A stretch of DNA of 20,089 bases, from NCBI GenBank assembly GCA_014885115.2, contig WKLE02000839.1:1-20089 (forward strand). Direction: 5' to 3'. A program made the position numbers and the translations under genes. The first letter of the stretch is position 1. Each line of letters starts with the position of its first letter. Source of the stretch: Asterionellopsis glacialis (lineage: Eukaryota > Bacillariophyta > Plagiogrammaphyceae > Rhaphoneidales > Asterionellopsidaceae). The notes below the pieces were generated by a model. The model did not search any database, had not been told where the DNA came from, and saw nothing but the letters and a program-made list of their open reading frames with translations. Below, piece by piece: positions 17,601 through 20,089 of this stretch.

Positions 17601-20063
17601 TTCCTGTGCCACACGGATGACATCAATCCGATCAAAACCTTTGACATGACAAACAATAGCCCCAATTCTGCTGGGGTGATTCACTATATAGAGTTGAGGA
17701 CCAGTCTTTTGGTCAAATTGGCATTGAATGGCTTCACAATTGGTAGGTATGGCAATATTTTCAAATCCTAACAAATCATCTGTAGGAACCTCGGGCATAA
17801 ATTCCTGCTTCAATGTTGACAAAACCTTGGCATGATCTACCAAAACTCGTTCACAATCAATAGGTGTTTTCACAGGTGTACCCTTGGGTGGACACTGAGC
17901 GACGAATGTACGTTCAATAGGATACAATCCATCATTAAATTCTGGTAAGTTCAATCGCTCCGCAAGTTTGACACGTAGTAATTTGTTGGTATTACTCTTG
18001 GGTAAATCATCCATAAAGACTAAACATTGTGGCCATTTAGCTGCACCTAATCTTTCTTCACCCAAATATTCATGGAGAGAATGTAAATCAATTTTTGGTT
18101 TGTTGGCAACAGGTACAATGGCAATACCAACGATTTCTTGCAATACATCATGGGCTGCCGAAAAAGCAATACACCGATCAACATCAGGATGTGATGATAC
18201 AGCTTCTTCCACTTCTAAAGGTGAAATAATTTCACCACCACGATTAATCACTTCCTTGGAACGTCCAGTGATGTAAAGATATCCATCTTGATCCAGGTAT
18301 CCTAAATCACCCGTGTTAAACCATCCATCTTGTAAAAAGGATGCACCCGCTTCTGTCGCATCCTTTTCAGCAGAGACAGCATTGTGTCCATATCCCTTAA
18401 AGCATGGTGTACCACGAACACAAATAGGTCCCTCTTCCATGGCTTTCAAGGGTTCCATCGTAGATATATTTAAAATAGCAATTTCAGGTCCTACTGCAAC
18501 ACCCGATGTACCGGGACGGTCCAGCTGATAATTCGAGGGAGGTGAACTTATAGGCATACATTCTGTCATACCATAACTTGGTAAGACATTCGCCTTGAAC
18601 GTTTTTTTAAGCTCATTTGCCAAACTAGGTAATAGTCCACCCGCAGCATTGGCAATCATTTTTAATTCGGGGTGTGTTTGTTCTTCTAAATTAGAGGAAT
18701 GACCTTTAATTTGCACTTGTTCGTGTCCAGTTGCAAGAATTATTTGATGCATGGTGGGGGCAGCGTAATACCAATTAAAGGCTTTATTATTCAACAACGC
18801 CCAAAAGATAGATGGATCAAAGCTGGGACAACAAATGACACAACCACCACTCACTAAAGGAGAAAATACTTGACGAACGATCCCACCGACATGAAACAGT
18901 GGCATTAAATTACAGTTGACATCTTGCGGAGTTAAATCCCACGACAGTGCAATTGTAGCTGCGGCCGTCAGCATTTCACCTAAACAATGTGGTACAAGTT
19001 TCTTGGAACCCGTTGTACCTGAGGTAAACAGTACCAAAACTTCGTCATCTTGTGAATTCGGTTGTTTCCGTGTCACGACATCGACAGATGTTTTATCTTG
19101 TGATGTATTGTTTGGTTTACGTAAACGAAAGGAAATACGGTTTGATTCGCCACCACCAAGTGAAGCTACTGCTGCTTTAGGATTCTCGTCCTTGGTGCCA
19201 TTGTTGAGGCCATCAGAGGTTTTATCATTAATAAATAACAAGTCTGAATCTGACAATCCAGATTTCACAGATATGGCATCTGAATCATCCACAGACCCTG
19301 TTGGTGATTTCGCACCTACCAAAGAAAAAATGCCAGATTCCGTTTTAGAGGGTACCAACCCTACGAATGGTATACCTAATCGTAAAGCAGTTTCTTGTAC
19401 ATGTTCATACGCCAAGAAATCAGATCCTGAATCTGGATCAGTCGGCATGACAGCATACTTATGATGTGTGTTGCTATGCTGAGAAGGAGAAGAACTAGAT
19501 GCCACCGGTTCTTGATGTACTGAGGTTCCTGTGTAGGGCCCAATTACTAAGTCTACGGAGGCTCCCATTAAATCATTTTCTAATTCATTGACACTCCCAG
19601 CAGCATTGAGAGGTACGCAAGATGCCCATTGAACAGTCGAAAGGATAGCCAATGCTAATTCAGGTCCATTGGGCAATACTAAAGCTATTCGATCACCGCG
19701 TCCAAATCCTAATCTATGAATGGCTGGACCAAATTCTTTGAGACAAAATTCAACCACGCGATCGTGACTGATGGGGTGACGACCATCAATACTTGCCAAT
19801 GCAGCATGGTGTGATTGAGAGGAGTCGTTCACGGGCGTTGAAGTAGTGGGAACAGCACTACACATATCTGGAAAGAGCGGTAAAATTGTTTCCGCTACAT
19901 CTGCACCACGAATAGACCCATTCGGTTGTAAATGACGACGGACAGATGCAACAAAAGGAGAATATCCTGATGCGAAGTCTCTCATTTCAACATGAACACC
20001 ATCGCCATCATTGGGGGTGATGTTGTTGTTGCTGCTGCTGATATTCTTTGTTGGATGATTCAT
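14673..20063 (-). CDS. Pls-like NRPS-type membrane protein: adenylation, carrier, six helices, three beta-helix modules
   Basis: Intronless, 1796 residues, ATG at 20063. Residues about 25-700 form an AMP-forming adenylation domain: SGTTGS (348-353), YGMTE, TGD (584-586), GRSKEVINRGGE and the C-terminal Lys694 in NTNKLLR. An acidic/Ser-rich insert lies at about 190-330. Residues 870-945 are an acyl/peptidyl carrier with LGGSS, the phosphopantetheine Ser being 905. Hydrophobic segments lie near 1003-1035, 1042-1075, 1227-1257, 1284-1312, 1517-1546 and 1578-1605. Between and after them come three repeated modules, each opening with RLLGAKIGK or RLQGAKIGK (about 1118, 1363 and 1665) and continuing as left-handed beta-helix hexapeptides. 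This order matches bacterial epsilon-poly-lysine synthetase and the TIGR02353 NRPS terminal domain. Expected action: load an acid as adenylate, hold it on the carrier, and transfer or join it at the membrane. It needs a phosphopantetheinyl transferase. No signal peptide. Product unknown. Confidence 0.87.
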   Translation of the reverse strand: MNHPTKNISSSNNNITPNDGDGVHVEMRDFASGYSPFVASVRRHLQPNGSIRGADVAETILPLFPDMCSAVPTTSTPVNDSSQSHHAALASIDGRHPISHDRVVEFCLKEFGPAIHRLGFGRGDRIALVLPNGPELALAILSTVQWASCVPLNAAGSVNELENDLMGASVDLVIGPYTGTSVHQEPVASSSSPSQHSNTHHKYAVMPTDPDSGSDFLAYEHVQETALRLGIPFVGLVPSKTESGIFSLVGAKSPTGSVDDSDAISVKSGLSDSDLLFINDKTSDGLNNGTKDENPKAAVASLGGGESNRISFRLRKPNNTSQDKTSVDVVTRKQPNSQDDEVLVLFTSGTTGSKKLVPHCLGEMLTAAATIALSWDLTPQDVNCNLMPLFHVGGIVRQVFSPLVSGGCVICCPSFDPSIFWALLNNKAFNWYYAAPTMHQIILATGHEQVQIKGHSSNLEEQTHPELKMIANAAGGLLPSLANELKKTFKANVLPSYGMTECMPISSPPSNYQLDRPGTSGVAVGPEIAILNISTMEPLKAMEEGPICVRGTPCFKGYGHNAVSAEKDATEAGASFLQDGWFNTGDLGYLDQDGYLYITGRSKEVINRGGEIISPLEVEEAVSSHPDVDRCIAFSAAHDVLQEIVGIAIVPVANKPKIDLHSLHEYLGEERLGAAKWPQCLVFMDDLPKSNTNKLLRVKLAERLNLPEFNDGLYPIERTFVAQCPPKGTPVKTPIDCERVLVDHAKVLSTLKQEFMPEVPTDDLLGFENIAIPTNCEAIQCQFDQKTGPQLYIVNHPSRIGAIVCHVKGFDRIDVIRVAQEKLDKFCIPSHFCLLSDDALVRSERDLLPPSSEDALSSVLQAQMEGNTAPIDPLVREMQETFQELLDLDCKPHVSTNFFNLGGSSMLGSQLAARIRKRHMIPMSGAEVFHHASCEALGKVIKERKADVQEKLRGRNTPSTQSGAGPDTLNSIGSLGSVLSMRKDLDYQEAHFTAKRIPAKNTWWSCLVQLIPITFLFPLVEFTRFFLFFMTLLHLKKYIPGPASFLNFIITAVLFNLVWLIFLPLLFVLIKWVFIGKYRSGRHQIWGAYYLRWWLVDVCRKLCGKGLFGSNETTLNWYYRLLGAKIGKSASISVDAEIAEFDLVSIGEGAAVEFSTLRPFSLDNGTMMLGPVGVGNNASVGIYSVVAPFTRVPNGCHLGPHSTSYEPKAMDHKHARYNRYNFPDPHWAVITFGGHLITLIINLIAQIPPLYILKCMVRLKGDYPNGFNNFGALLEWLCDPRRIPYYVAIRIARKMVSPLVHTTVSIIFKRLVIGKFVAGPKDTTSQWQLLRYWLVATLFSRENLCATAEIIGRHYEGISIMYRLLGAKVGKRVFWPGTNNILTGEFDLLEIGDDVIFGSRAVVFTGTADSAEHVRLCAGSNLSDNCVIFPGAIMGKNAALGSSGFCPGGWYLPEQSLWVGQNGGEPVLLEKGVSGIGGDQEIGDIKYAKYVPLDKLQMTGDESTLRPFGKAIYNRQASYFVWPIWMVVIMNGLVTATFTALKTLPIIGALHVGAGTLYGFPISERSYGTTYYGNVKHPLLHIYIWIFGAMLLTNFCFVLCWVAWETISKWTIIGRRQEGIFNWDTSSFNQRWEFHQAFQRIRYVGNHVSMLDLIDGTPYMPMFFRLQGAKIGKDVCLYPTSGDPYMSEPCLLTIGDRAAIDCVSLVCHLNTRGNFAYFKTKIGNDTTVRTKSRLQQGSVVEDGSMILEHSLLMTGEVVDANSVWYGAPAEHIFQLGYSSDGLKSTFDTTAHSNIST

Positions 20064-20089
20064 TTCTTTTACTTAATTTAAAGGTGAGT

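Noticed and set aside
18916..19464. 182-codon plus-strand frame inside the Pls-like gene
   Set aside because: It is antisense to the Ser/Asp-rich insert of the adenylation domain and has no features of its own.
20081..20089. Strong donor-like AAGGTGAGT on the plus strand at the window end
   Set aside because: No plus-strand exon leads into it. The sequence just before it is the leader of the minus-strand gene.

Overview
The window is nuclear DNA of a microbial eukaryote, most likely a diatom or close stramenopile. Reasons: genes on both strands are interrupted by short GT-AG introns (about 70-220 bases). The proteins carry Asn, Gln, His and Asp runs coded by triplet repeats. The RING-H2 protein at the left edge has the SNNEKC...HLFHxEC...WLLRHxECPCCR form that I associate with expanded diatom RING families. 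The organism call is inference; no marker gene is present.

Layout, left to right. (1) A small RING-H2 protein on the plus strand, about 100-1010, in at least three exons. (2) A four-exon topoisomerase III beta (5331 down to 1276, minus), convergent with it, with Arg-Gly-rich tails at both ends. (3) A 789-base divergent spacer, then a plus-strand secretory or membrane protein (6121-8406) whose signal peptide is completed by a 14-base first exon. (4) Convergent to it, an intronless minus-strand gene (10907-8643) fusing an NMT1/THI5-like substrate-binding domain, a FolD-type methylene-tetrahydrofolate dehydrogenase/cyclohydrolase domain and a pterin-4a-carbinolamine dehydratase domain behind a likely mitochondrial presequence. 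(5) A flavin-dependent monooxygenase (13778 down to 11578, minus) with two further C-terminal exons that a simple open-frame view misses. (6) An intronless 5.4-kb minus-strand gene (20063-14673) for an adenylation, carrier and six-helix membrane protein with three left-handed beta-helix modules. This is the plan of epsilon-poly-L-lysine synthetase and of NRPS-like proteins with the TIGR02353 terminal domain.

The genes do not form an obvious pathway and are probably independent transcription units. The two items most worth study are the Pls-like NRPS-type protein and the three-domain folate/pterin fusion, in which several canonical catalytic residues are replaced. No transposons, tRNAs, rRNAs or CRISPR arrays were recognised. 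Spacers hold only a short tandem repeat, one hairpin and AT-rich sequence.
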